This document shows positions 46,523-55,124 of a stretch of DNA of 64,000 nucleotides, in pieces. The DNA lies in the IMG/VR virus record IMGVR_UViG_3300027708_000026, positions 62,001-126,000 of that record; one strand, given 5' to 3'. A model generated the notes under the pieces. That model worked only from the letters and a program-made list of their open reading frames with translations. It had not been told where the DNA came from and searched no databases. The number at the start of each line of letters is the position of its first letter. Position 1 is the stretch's first letter. A program made the position numbers and the translations under genes. This stretch comes from a virus.

Positions 46523-48874
46523 ATGGACGCTATTAAAATTATCTCCCAGGATCTTTTTGACAAGATCAGAAGCCGCTTCTCAAACCTAGAAATGGGCGAT
46601 GATGCAGGTGGTGTTACAATTGACCCCTCGAGTGCTTACTACTTTGATTTCGATTTTGTTGTAGAAGGCACAAATTTAGGACGAGTCAGCATCAGCTTAG
46701 GTGATCTAGGCAGCTTGAAAGTATATTACAGCCAAGGTATCACTGAAAATCAAGATGATCCTGTTAAGAAATATTGGTACAGTTTCTTGCGTGAAATGAG
46801 ATTTTTCGCCATGCGCAGAAAACTTAGATTTGATACAAGAGACATAACTAAAACGAATCTCGATAAAAACGATTTTCAACATTTGGCCGCTACACAAGGC
46901 CCTAAGGAAGAACCAGAAATGACCACTATGAACGAATCCCGTTGGAGCGAAAAAAGCTCACGTAAAACTAGCCGTGCTGTTCAAGGCAAGACTGAAGTTA
47001 TTGTGCGCCACGCAAATCCAGTAGACGAAACATACGCAGGCGCCCGTAGTCAGCGTAAAAATATCAAAGCAATTTTTATTCAAAATTGTGATGGCGAAAG
47101 ATTCAAATATCCATTTATTCATCCGGCAGGTGCGTTTGCCATGGCACAACATGTGGACCACGGCGGTACTCCTCATGATCCAGCAGGCAAGGCCATCATC
47201 GACATGAGCGAACAAATTGCCAAGTTAGGTGAATTTCATCGTAAAGTAAACTCAGCAACCCTACATCCTGATGCAACTGGCATCACTGAGCGTGCAATGG
47301 CACACCTGTCAGAATTAAAGAACCGTGTGGGCATGTTGAGCAAGCGTCATCACTATCAACAATGGATGTCGGAATTCCAAGAGCCGCAAGATGCAGCAGT
47401 GACTGAATTGGATGCCGTCACCATGGAAGATTACAAGAGCAAATTTACACAAACTAGTTTCCAAGAAGAACTATCGGGTTACTTCCCATTACTGCACAGA
47501 ATTATGGGTGAGGCTAATACCGTTGACCTCGAAGAATTTGTCAAAGAATCTAACGAAGACACGAATAGATTAGGAATTGGCCAACAAATGGCGCGTGATG
47601 GAATAAAATACAGTCCAGACAAAGAAAACGAACTTATTGATTTAATGGTTCAATACATGAAGAAAAATGGAATGAGTTCAAAAGAGATTCGATATCGTTT
47701 AAATTACGATGAGGATTACATTCCTGATCAACTCAGCGACTTGCCAAAAGAAGGTAGTAGTGAAGAACCACCGTTTGAACCAGACACAACATCCAACTTC
47801 AACAAACCAAACAATCCAAATCGTACAGGCATGGATTCTGCTCGAGCATTGGCACAGCGCGGAATGTCTCCAGCAGAAAGCATTAATGCTTTTGAAGAAT
47901 GGGCAACCGCCACAGAGAGTGGTGAGATCACCGATGACCAAATAGGACAATTGGCTGACGCAGTTGCCAAATTACCCACGGGAGATGATGGTAAGCCAGA
48001 ATTGAAGTTGGGTCAGGATGGCAGCGAAGCTATCATGTTCTTTAGTGACTATGGCTTAGACAACATGGATCTTCAGACTAAATTAAAAGATGCTGCCAGT
48101 GGCGATGAGAATGCAGACCCATTCCAAGTGTTGAAATCTTGGGCTGAGGATGATCATAACTATCCGGGACTAATGCAACGCATGGGAATGACTGACACCG
48201 AACAGCCGCCCGGTCAAGAACCAGCAGCAGAGCCTGCACCAGAGCCTGAAGCAGATCCAGCAGCAGCTCCTCCTGAGCAAGGTGAAGAAGATTCGGGAGA
48301 AGAGCCGGAGCAACCACAGGGCACTATGTTTGAAGAAATTGCCAAACTAGTCAGTGGACGCTTTAATAGAGACAACATGCAAGTTGGTGCATTCAACGGC
48401 AAGGAAAATATTGCTTTAGAAGTTAAGAAAGAAATTTCCGAAAAGTTTGGCGAGCAAGCTGGCGAAATGTCTGAACAACTGGCATTGCAGTTTATGGAAA
48501 AATTAAGTAAAGAACGAGACCACGGACCAGTGGGTGACGATGGATTGGCGCGTATTAGAGAAATCATGCGTCACATGGGCGCTAAGGTAGAAGCCATCGG
48601 TGATGTGACCACTAACGGTCATGCTCCTGGTAACAATATTATGACATCAGCAGAGGAAGGTATCCTAAGCAAAGCTAGAGAGATTGGTAAAAAAGTGCTA
48701 GATCGAGTTGCACCCGGCGATGATGAATTACTACGCCAATTGCAAAAAAGTGCAGGCGTTCCATCACATGCTCAACACGGCAAGCCGCCGATGGCTAGTC
48801 CAAATCGTAGACAGCAACAACAAGAAAGCGCCGAATTTGCAGATATTTTGAAGCTGTCCGGATTGGCAAAATAA
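46523..48874 (+). CDS. large head-associated protein of unknown function
   Basis: A 783-residue protein with no known catalytic motif. N-terminal 150 residues form an alpha-beta domain (IDPSSAYYFDFDFVVEGTN, then KKYWYSFLREMRFFAMRRKL). A second domain has VIVRHANPVDETYAGARSQR and KNIKAIFIQNCDGERFKYPF. A Pro/Glu/Ala-rich linker lies near 555-610, and the C-terminal helical part ends ADILKLSGLAK, much like the scaffold gp22 end. Proteins of this kind follow gp17 in aquatic T4-like phages. The shared tail and late promoter suggest incorporation in the prohead. Confidence 0.62.
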   Translation: MDAIKIISQDLFDKIRSRFSNLEMGDDAGGVTIDPSSAYYFDFDFVVEGTNLGRVSISLGDLGSLKVYYSQGITENQDDPVKKYWYSFLREMRFFAMRRKLRFDTRDITKTNLDKNDFQHLAATQGPKEEPEMTTMNESRWSEKSSRKTSRAVQGKTEVIVRHANPVDETYAGARSQRKNIKAIFIQNCDGERFKYPFIHPAGAFAMAQHVDHGGTPHDPAGKAIIDMSEQIAKLGEFHRKVNSATLHPDATGITERAMAHLSELKNRVGMLSKRHHYQQWMSEFQEPQDAAVTELDAVTMEDYKSKFTQTSFQEELSGYFPLLHRIMGEANTVDLEEFVKESNEDTNRLGIGQQMARDGIKYSPDKENELIDLMVQYMKKNGMSSKEIRYRLNYDEDYIPDQLSDLPKEGSSEEPPFEPDTTSNFNKPNNPNRTGMDSARALAQRGMSPAESINAFEEWATATESGEITDDQIGQLADAVAKLPTGDDGKPELKLGQDGSEAIMFFSDYGLDNMDLQTKLKDAASGDENADPFQVLKSWAEDDHNYPGLMQRMGMTDTEQPPGQEPAAEPAPEPEADPAAAPPEQGEEDSGEEPEQPQGTMFEEIAKLVSGRFNRDNMQVGAFNGKENIALEVKKEISEKFGEQAGEMSEQLALQFMEKLSKERDHGPVGDDGLARIREIMRHMGAKVEAIGDVTTNGHAPGNNIMTSAEEGILSKAREIGKKVLDRVAPGDDELLRQLQKSAGVPSHAQHGKPPMASPNRRQQQQESAEFADILKLSGLAK

Positions 48875-48905
48875 CCCAAATTATTGCACCTTTTTAGGTT
48901 GCAGG

Positions 48906-48913
48906 TATAAATA
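48906..48913 (+). promoter_or_regulatory. perfect T4-type late promoter TATAAATA firing into a hairpin
   Basis: The only exact TATAAATA that I located among the intergenic elements. Predicted start near 48919 lies inside the stem of the following terminator hairpin. Confidence 0.5.
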
Positions 48914-48915
48914 GA

Positions 48916-48954
48916 TGTGTGTATACTTAATGGTATGCACACATTTTTCTTTTT
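48916..48954 (+). terminator. stem-loop terminator between the head gene and gp32
   Basis: 11-bp stem (one G-T pair) TGTGTGTATAC/GTATGCACACA, loop TTAATG, followed by T5-C-T5. It separates the late head block from the replication genes. Confidence 0.82.
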
Positions 48955-48960
48955 AGTCAG

Positions 48961-48989
48961 TTGGCTAGAAAGAAGAGGCATAATATAAC
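48961..48989 (+). promoter_or_regulatory. sigma70-type promoter TTGGCT-N17-TATAAC for gp32
   Basis: -35 at 48961-48966 and -10 at 48984-48989 with a 17-base spacer. The transcript would start near 48996, just ahead of ribosome site AAGGA (48997-49001). Confidence 0.5.
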
Positions 48990-49009
48990 ATTTATTAAGG
49001 AAAAACATT

Positions 49010-50005
49010 ATGGCAACTTTAGCAGAAATTCGCGCGAAGCTACAAGCTTCTTCACAACAAAATACTGGCACAGGCGGTGGAGACAATGGCATATTTGCCC
49101 ATTGGAACATTGCAGAGGGACAAACAGCAACAGTTCGTTTCCTTCCAGACGCAGATACTAACAATACTTTTTTCTGGATTGAACGTGCAATGATCAAATT
49201 GCCCTTCGCCGGAGTCAAAGGTGACACCAACAGCAAACCCGTTACTGTGCAGGTTCCTTGTATGGAAATGTGGGGAGAGCAATGCCCAGTATTGACAGAA
49301 GTCCGTCCGTGGTTCAAAGACAAATCTTTGGAAGATATGGGTCGCAAGTACTGGAAAAAGAAAAGTTACTTGTTCCAAGGACTTGTAATCAATTCACAAA
49401 TGCAGGAAGACAAAGTTCCTGAAAATCCAATCCGTCGCTTTATCATGAGCAGCCAAATTTTTAACATTGTTAAGAATGCACTGATGGATAATGAGATTGA
49501 AGAAATGCCCACTGACTTTGTTCGTGGCTTGGATTTCAAGATCGCAAAAACATCTAAGGGTGGTTATGCTGACTATACAACATCCAGCTGGTCACGTCGT
49601 GAACGTGCATTGACTACTGACGAATTGGCAGCAGTCAAGCAGTATGGTTTGTTTGATTTGAAATCGTTCCTTCCTAAGAAGCCTAACGATGCAGAATTAA
49701 ACTGCATTAAAGAAATGTTCACAGCATCAGTGGATGGTGAAGCATTTGATATGGATCGTTGGGGACAATACTACAAACCCGATGGTATGAAAGGTAACTT
49801 CCAAGCACGTAACGAAGCGGCAGCGCCAGCAGCTCGTCCTGCTCCAGTAGCAGCACCAATTGAGGATGACGATATCCCTTTTGAACCTGCGGCAGCAACA
49901 CCCGCTAAAGTGGTTGCATCAGAAGCAGCCAAACCAGCAGGCGAAGCAGGTTCACGTGCAGCAGACATTATTGCAATGATTCGCAATCGTCAGCAAGCTC
50001 AATAA
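49010..50005 (+). CDS. gp32: single-stranded DNA-binding protein gp32
   Basis: Coats single-stranded DNA in replication and recombination and works with UvsX and UvsY encoded downstream. The 331-residue protein (T4: 301) has a basic/helical N-terminus (ATLAEIRAKLQASSQQ) for cooperative binding, an OB-fold core (WNIAEGQTATVRFLPDAD; SYLFQGLVINSQM; GLDFKIAKTSKGGYADYTTS), and a flexible Ala/Pro-rich acidic tail (IEDDDIPFEP) for partner proteins. Two cysteines in CMEMWGEQC lie where the T4 zinc site is, but the full set of ligands is not evident. The ATG has a good ribosome site. Confidence 0.9.
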   Translation: MATLAEIRAKLQASSQQNTGTGGGDNGIFAHWNIAEGQTATVRFLPDADTNNTFFWIERAMIKLPFAGVKGDTNSKPVTVQVPCMEMWGEQCPVLTEVRPWFKDKSLEDMGRKYWKKKSYLFQGLVINSQMQEDKVPENPIRRFIMSSQIFNIVKNALMDNEIEEMPTDFVRGLDFKIAKTSKGGYADYTTSSWSRRERALTTDELAAVKQYGLFDLKSFLPKKPNDAELNCIKEMFTASVDGEAFDMDRWGQYYKPDGMKGNFQARNEAAAPAARPAPVAAPIEDDDIPFEPAAATPAKVVASEAAKPAGEAGSRAADIIAMIRNRQQAQ

Positions 50006-50019
50006 TTAGGAGATAGACA

Positions 50020-51075
50020 ATGGGAAAGGCTTTTGATATAAGCAAGTTCCGGAAGTCTATCACTAAGTCTATTGATGGACTTGGTATTGGATTTAACGAT
50101 CCAACTGATTGGATTTCTACCGGAAACTATGCATTAAACTATCTCATCTCGGGGGACTTCTTTAGGGGAGTTCCTTTAGGTAAGGTTACGGTGTTCGCTG
50201 GCGAAAGTGGTGCTGGAAAGAGTTATATCTGTTCTGGAAACATTATTCGACATGCCCAAGAAGCGGGTATATTTGTTATCTTAGTTGATAGCGAAAATGC
50301 GCTAGACGAAAAATGGTTGATTGATTTAGGTGTTGATACTAATGAAGATAAACTGCTAAAACTTAACATGGCCATGATCGATGATGTAGCAAAAACTATA
50401 TCTGAATTCATGAAAGAATACAAATTGATGCCAGAAGAATCTCGTCCAAAGATTCTTTTTGTCATTGATAGTTTGGGTATGTTGTTGACTCCTACTGATG
50501 TGAATCAGTTCGAAGCAGGCGAGATGAAGGGTGATATGGGCCGCAAGCCCAAGGCACTGACAAGTCTCGTTCGTAACTGCGTGAACATGTTTGGCTCCTG
50601 GAATGTTGGTTTAGTTTGTACTAATCACACATACGCAAGTCAGGACATGTTTGATCCAGATGACAAAATCTCAGGTGGACAAGGTTTTATCTATGCTAGC
50701 TCTATTGTAGTTGCTATGCGTAAATTGAAATTGAAGACCGACGAAGATGGTAACAAAACTACCACCATAAATGGTATTCGTTCAGCCTGTAAGATTATGA
50801 AAACACGCTATGCTAAACCTTTTGAATCAGTACAAGTTGAGATTCCATATTCGACGGGTATGAGCCCATTTAGTGGTTTAGTTGATTTGTTTGAAGCCAA
50901 AGGCAAGTTGAAGAAAGAAGGCAACAGTCTTGTTTACACAACTAAGGATGGCGAAATCATCAAGCAATTCCGCAAAGCGTGGAACAGTAATGACAAAGAT
51001 GGACTAACTACAATTATGGCTGAGTGGGAAGAAACAGCAACACCAATAACTATAGAAGAAACAGAGGAAGCATAA
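50020..51075 (+). CDS. uvsX: RecA-like recombinase UvsX
   Basis: Strand-exchange ATPase for recombination-dependent replication. The Walker A motif GESGAGKS is at residues 61-68 and Walker B is in ILFVIDSLGML near 150. GDMGRKPKALTSLVRN and VCTNHTYASQDMFDPDDKIS follow the UvsX pattern, including the loop before the DNA-binding region. At 351 residues it is shorter than T4 UvsX (391), mainly at the ends. AGGAG lies upstream of the ATG. The gene sits directly after gp32, with uvsY two genes on, forming a compact recombination cluster. Confidence 0.94.
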   Translation: MGKAFDISKFRKSITKSIDGLGIGFNDPTDWISTGNYALNYLISGDFFRGVPLGKVTVFAGESGAGKSYICSGNIIRHAQEAGIFVILVDSENALDEKWLIDLGVDTNEDKLLKLNMAMIDDVAKTISEFMKEYKLMPEESRPKILFVIDSLGMLLTPTDVNQFEAGEMKGDMGRKPKALTSLVRNCVNMFGSWNVGLVCTNHTYASQDMFDPDDKISGGQGFIYASSIVVAMRKLKLKTDEDGNKTTTINGIRSACKIMKTRYAKPFESVQVEIPYSTGMSPFSGLVDLFEAKGKLKKEGNSLVYTTKDGEIIKQFRKAWNSNDKDGLTTIMAEWEETATPITIEETEEA

Positions 51076-51317
51076 TGGAAGAAGATCTAATCATTGAAAT
51101 CTGGGATGTGTTCAAAGAATATATCTCTGATAAAAATAAGGACACCGCTGCAAATCATTTTGTAGATTTCTTATTAGGTAAGGATGTTGAAACTGATGTA
51201 CTGAAATCATTAGTGGGTTATGATTCATCCTTAGATGAAGCAATCGCATTGGTCATCGATGAGGGTGAAATCGATGATTACGAAGACGACGACGGTTACT
51301 ACGAAGAAGAGGACTAA
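51075..51317 (+). CDS. small acidic protein between uvsX and uvsY
   Basis: An 80-residue protein starting at the ATG overlapping the uvsX stop (TAATG), so its translation is likely coupled. A helical N-terminal part (DLIIEIWDVFKEYISDKNKD ... FVDFLLGKDVETDVL) is followed by a very acidic Asp/Glu/Tyr tail (DDYEDDDGYYEEED). No known domain is recognised. The acidic tail could mimic DNA or bind the basic recombination proteins made next to it; this is speculative. Confidence 0.65.
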   Translation: MEEDLIIEIWDVFKEYISDKNKDTAANHFVDFLLGKDVETDVLKSLVGYDSSLDEAIALVIDEGEIDDYEDDDGYYEEED

Positions 51318-51319
51318 CA

Positions 51320-51775
51320 ATGTCCTGGTATGCTAAAGTCAGCAAGGACATAGCACACCTTCCAGATTGTCTAGATCATTACTATAATGAAATAGAACTT
51401 GCGCGGCGAGAAGTTAAAATCCACGGCAGTGTGGAAAAAGCTTCTGCCGCCTTGCCTGGAATCGTTGAACAGAGATTTAATCAGCTTCAAGAAATTGAAG
51501 CTGTATTAGAATATCTTAACATCGAACTACGTCGAATCAAATCCAAAACTTTTAGAAAATATCTAGAAAACTATCAACGTGCGCTGAGTAGTAGAGACTG
51601 CGAAAAGTTTGCCGAAGGCGAGCCTGATGTTGTAGATATGGAAAAAGTTATCAACGAGTTTGCCATGTTGAGGAATCAATGGCTGGGCATCATCAAAGGC
51701 TTAGACATCAAACAATGGCAATTGAGCAATATTATCAAATTAAGGGCTGCGGGTCTTGAAGATATCTCATTATGA
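51320..51775 (+). CDS. uvsY: recombination mediator UvsY
   Basis: Loads UvsX on gp32-covered DNA. The 151-residue helical protein is close to T4 UvsY (137). It starts 2 bases after the acidic gene. Helices with Leu/Arg/Lys alternate (LEYLNIELRRIKSKTFRKYL) and the N-terminal HLPDCLDHYYNEIELARREV fits a UvsY-type helical bundle. Position between uvsX and uvsW supports the call; sequence similarity to T4 UvsY judged by eye is moderate. Confidence 0.72.
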   Translation: MSWYAKVSKDIAHLPDCLDHYYNEIELARREVKIHGSVEKASAALPGIVEQRFNQLQEIEAVLEYLNIELRRIKSKTFRKYLENYQRALSSRDCEKFAEGEPDVVDMEKVINEFAMLRNQWLGIIKGLDIKQWQLSNIIKLRAAGLEDISL

Positions 51776-51784
51776 GTGTATAAT
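51756..51784 (+). promoter_or_regulatory. sigma70-type promoter TTGAAG-N17-TATAAT
   Basis: Perfect -10 TATAAT at 51779-51784 and 17-base spacing. The ATG at 51791 follows 6 bases later; it lies inside the uvsY 3' end. Confidence 0.68.
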
Positions 51785-51790
51785 AGTGCT

Positions 51791-52975
51791 ATGTACATTG
51801 AAGACTTAATCATATCTCTAATACACAATCGTGTGCCAGTGAACGCATGGGATAAGGGTGTTGTTGTCAGCTTCTACACACAGATCCACGATCTTACCGG
51901 CTTCACTGAAAAGCAGTCGGCATTGGCTTTGAGAATATGTAAAAGATATGCTTCATCTCTTTCCTTACACGCCAAACAAGATGTTACGCCATTTTTAGAA
52001 AATCCAAAATTTCGTAATACAATTAGGAAATCAGTGAACAGTCGAATTATTAAAATAGTTGATGATGAATACTTACATCGAGTTATCGAAGTTAATTTTC
52101 CCTATGATGAGAAAATGATTGCAGAAATCAGAGAATTCAAAAATCAAAATCATGATAATCTTGTGGTATGGAGCAAGGAAAAGTCTTCATGGTCGTTCTG
52201 TTTGAATGAGCCAAACATTAAATTCTTATCAGATCATTTTAAAAATACTGGTGCTGATATTGATATGGAATTTCAAAATTACTCCGATCAGTTAGAACCA
52301 ATTGTTTCTAATCTTCAAAATCATATTCCCATGTTGACTGCTAGAGATGGGAGATTGGCTATTACTAACGCTCCTAAAACTATGCCAGAAATCAAAACTG
52401 GAAATATATTAGAAGCAGTATTTGCTGCTAGACAGTATGGTATTACCATGTGGGATGAAACGATTGATGATTTTATAAACAGCGATTATGTCGATGAATC
52501 CACTAGGGAATTCTTGAAATCAGATTATCGAGCTACAACTAAGTTATCAGCGGATGGAAATGGCATCTGTTGTTTAGGAAACATGGCGAGATTTTTAGGA
52601 CCAATGTTGTTTATCATTCCGGGCGGAAGCGAATACCGTAAGATACAGCAAATACATACTGTGCTAAGTGATATAGGAATAACCGATAAAAAAATGAGTG
52701 TTTTGTTCAGATTAAGCAGCGAAACCGGCAGAGAATTTAATGATTTTGTTAAAAATCATTCATTAAATAACCCTATTTCTGAAGAGACACAGGTAGTGTT
52801 TGTAAGTGGTAAGTTACCTAAACCATTGATTGAATCTGGAATACGATTCAACAGCGTGGTGAATGTTGGATTTAATAATGCCCATTATACCCTAAGAGAA
52901 TATGCAAAAAATCATCAAAATGTAGTATACTTTGAACTAGAAAAACAAAAGGGATCAGATTTTGGCCACATGTAA
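51791..52975 (+). CDS. unknown protein between uvsY and uvsW, with HARP-like segment
   Basis: A 394-residue protein. The ATG at 51791 is preferred to an upstream GTG at 51776 because the latter lies inside the promoter. Residues about 91-144 (IEVNFPYDEKMIAEIREFKN, later VWSKEKSSWSFCLNEPNIKF) resemble the HARP domain found in annealing helicases (SMARCAL1), where a Y...W-F-L pattern binds forked DNA. The C-terminal part (LFIIPGGSEYRKIQQIHTVL ... NSVVNVGFNNAHYTLREYAK) has helicase-like beta/alpha alternation but no Walker motif. It overlaps the uvsW start by 14 bases, so a joint role with UvsW in fork remodelling is plausible. Function is unproven. Confidence 0.6.
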   Translation: MYIEDLIISLIHNRVPVNAWDKGVVVSFYTQIHDLTGFTEKQSALALRICKRYASSLSLHAKQDVTPFLENPKFRNTIRKSVNSRIIKIVDDEYLHRVIEVNFPYDEKMIAEIREFKNQNHDNLVVWSKEKSSWSFCLNEPNIKFLSDHFKNTGADIDMEFQNYSDQLEPIVSNLQNHIPMLTARDGRLAITNAPKTMPEIKTGNILEAVFAARQYGITMWDETIDDFINSDYVDESTREFLKSDYRATTKLSADGNGICCLGNMARFLGPMLFIIPGGSEYRKIQQIHTVLSDIGITDKKMSVLFRLSSETGREFNDFVKNHSLNNPISEETQVVFVSGKLPKPLIESGIRFNSVVNVGFNNAHYTLREYAKNHQNVVYFELEKQKGSDFGHM

Positions 52976-54422
52976 AGTTGTTATTAAAGATGAAGTCAAT
53001 GTTAAGATAGAAAATCTAGACTTAGATACACGCAAGGCATTGGTCAAAAAATTCAAATATGAGGATCCATCTGCTCGATTTAGGCCCAGCTATAAACTAG
53101 GTAGGTGGGATGGTAGCATCAGCTTCTTTGGATTAGGCGGTACTACCTATATGAGTATGCTAGGTCCGGTGTTAGAATATCTAGAAAGCAAGAATTTTTA
53201 CATCGAAGTAGAAGATCATCGAACTAGTGAGCCCTTAGAATTTCCTGAAATCTTTGAGGACTTTTGGGGAGACCAAACATGGCCCGAAGGACATAGATTT
53301 GCCGGAGAGAAGATTGTGCTGCGCGATGACCAAGTGGATGTTATCAATAAATTTTTAGCCAATCCTCAATGCATTCAAGAAATTGCCACAGGATTTGGTA
53401 AAACTATTACTACTGCCACGCTGTCGAAGATTTGTGAAAAGTATGGACGCACTATAACTATCGTTCCAAACAAAAGTCTAGTGGAACAAACTGAAGAGGA
53501 TTTTGTCAACTGTCAATTAGATGTAGGTGTGTATTACGGTGATAGGAAAGATCTAGACAAGACGCATACAATTTGTACCTGGCAGAGTTTGAACATACTA
53601 GATAAAAATTCTAAAAATTGGGACGAAGCGGCGTGTGCTCGATTAGAAATGTTATTGGATAATGTACAATGCGTTATGGTCGATGAAGTGCATATGGCCA
53701 AAGCTGAAGTGTTAAAAAATCTACTGACTCGCAATCTTTCAAGGACACCAATTCGGTGGGGATTGACTGGCACTATACCCAAAGCCGAACATGAGTTCCA
53801 AAGCATCCGTGCAAGTTTGGGCGAGGTAGTTAATAGAGTTGCTGCACATACTCTACAAGAGGCCGGAGTGCTTAGTAACTGCCATGTCAATATTATACAA
53901 ACCGCTGAATGGAAAGAGTTCGGTAGTTATGCGGAAGAACTGAAATATCTAGTAACTGATCCAACTCGCATGAATTATTTGTGCTCATTGATACAGGGAA
54001 TTTCAGAAACGGGAAATACACTGGTCTTAGTCAATAGGATCGAGTCTGGCAAAACTATGGCAGAGAAATTAACTGATGCAGTATTTGTATCGGGCGAAGT
54101 TAAAACTAAAGATAGAAAAGCAGAATATGATGAAATTAAGACAGTTGACAATAAGATTATTGTGGCGACTTACGGTGTGGCCGCTGTGGGTATTAATATT
54201 CCTAGGATTTTTAATCTGGTTCTTCTGGAGCCCGGAAAGAGCTTTGTACGAGTTATACAGTCGATTGGGCGAGGTATTCGAAAAGCAGACGACAAAGATT
54301 TCGTAACTATCTGGGATGTAACAGCAGCCAGCAAATACGCCAAACGTCACCTGACAGAAAGAAAGAGATTTTATAAAGAAGCCAAATATCCATTTACGAT
54401 TGAAAAAGTAAAATATGTATAA
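52962..54422 (+). CDS. uvsW: RNA-DNA/branch-migrating helicase UvsW
   Basis: Superfamily 2 helicase that unwinds R-loops and remodels forks, ending origin-dependent replication in T4. The N-terminal DNA-binding domain shows FRPSYKLGRWDGSISFF, typical of UvsW. The motor has Walker A IATGFGKT (about 142-149), DEVH (about 240), a Thr-Gly-Thr motif (WGLTGTIPK) and motif VI QSIGRGIRK (about 433). It is 486 residues (T4 about 500). The start appears to be TTG at 52962 within the preceding gene; no ATG lies close. It belongs to the uvsX-uvsY cluster. Confidence 0.92.
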   Translation: MATCKVVIKDEVNVKIENLDLDTRKALVKKFKYEDPSARFRPSYKLGRWDGSISFFGLGGTTYMSMLGPVLEYLESKNFYIEVEDHRTSEPLEFPEIFEDFWGDQTWPEGHRFAGEKIVLRDDQVDVINKFLANPQCIQEIATGFGKTITTATLSKICEKYGRTITIVPNKSLVEQTEEDFVNCQLDVGVYYGDRKDLDKTHTICTWQSLNILDKNSKNWDEAACARLEMLLDNVQCVMVDEVHMAKAEVLKNLLTRNLSRTPIRWGLTGTIPKAEHEFQSIRASLGEVVNRVAAHTLQEAGVLSNCHVNIIQTAEWKEFGSYAEELKYLVTDPTRMNYLCSLIQGISETGNTLVLVNRIESGKTMAEKLTDAVFVSGEVKTKDRKAEYDEIKTVDNKIIVATYGVAAVGINIPRIFNLVLLEPGKSFVRVIQSIGRGIRKADDKDFVTIWDVTAASKYAKRHLTERKRFYKEAKYPFTIEKVKYV

Positions 54423-55122
54423 CATCTTTAAGAAAAAAGAAAAACTAAAAATAGACATTTACGGACCGTGTGGCCAACTGATAGATATGTTTCCACCTAC
54501 CTTGATGAAGGAGTCGTTGCCAAAATGGTTTGGTAATTTGTCTAATAAACAGAAGCCATATAAAACTGTAAAGGGCTGTCCGGGGCTACATCATCTATAT
54601 GGCAAGGGTATTTCATTGCCCTTGTGGTCGGACTATTCTATAGAAATTGGAGAAACTAGTATTGAAAATATTGATTGGCCAAAAAAATCCAATCAGGTGG
54701 GTGCAACAGCGCATGACTTGGAATTACAAGCGCCCGGTGCTTGGCCCGGTTATAAGAGTATTAAATTTTCAAGCCCGTGGTTTTTCTCCTGCAAAGAACC
54801 TGTACCATTTGTATGGGTTCAGAATGTTTGGTCGTACGAAGACCCACAACAATTTACCGTAGTGCCGGGTATGACTGAATTTAAATATACACACCAAACA
54901 CATATCAATACATTATGGAAAACTGACGGGAAACCTAGAAAAGAAATATTAAAAGCAGGAACTCCGATGGTTCAACTGGTACCTTTAACTGAGCGTCCTA
55001 TCGAACTATCATTCAACGTGATGACCGAAGAAATTTTCAACCAAAAATTTATGGTTTGGGATTTTACATTCGCTGCATTCTATGCAAAATCAAAATTTGC
55101 AATTAACAAAAACGAAACATAA
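54415..55122 (+). CDS. conserved phage protein of unknown function, Trp-rich
   Basis: A 235-residue protein overlapping the uvsW end by 8 bases. It contains many aromatic residues and recurring Pro/Gly turns (GPCGQLIDMFPPTLMKESLP, then KWFGNL; GKGISLPLWSDYSIEIG; WPGYKSIKFSSPWFFSCKEP; AGTPMVQLVPLTER; FMVWDFTFAAFYAKSKF). The pattern looks like a double-stranded beta-helix (cupin-like) fold and occurs in hypothetical proteins of T4-like marine phages. No catalytic residues can be named. It is probably read from the uvsW transcript. Confidence 0.6.
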   Translation: MYNIFKKKEKLKIDIYGPCGQLIDMFPPTLMKESLPKWFGNLSNKQKPYKTVKGCPGLHHLYGKGISLPLWSDYSIEIGETSIENIDWPKKSNQVGATAHDLELQAPGAWPGYKSIKFSSPWFFSCKEPVPFVWVQNVWSYEDPQQFTVVPGMTEFKYTHQTHINTLWKTDGKPRKEILKAGTPMVQLVPLTERPIELSFNVMTEEIFNQKFMVWDFTFAAFYAKSKFAINKNET

Positions 55123-55124
55123 CT

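Noticed and set aside
48915-48956. 13-codon ORF beginning just after TATAAATA
   Set aside because: It lies wholly in the terminator hairpin and has no sign of coding.
48772-49347. Minus-strand ORF of 191 codons across the end of the head gene and gp32 start
   Set aside because: It runs antisense through the terminator, the promoter and the gp32 start, all of which are well supported; no start signal or recognisable protein pattern.
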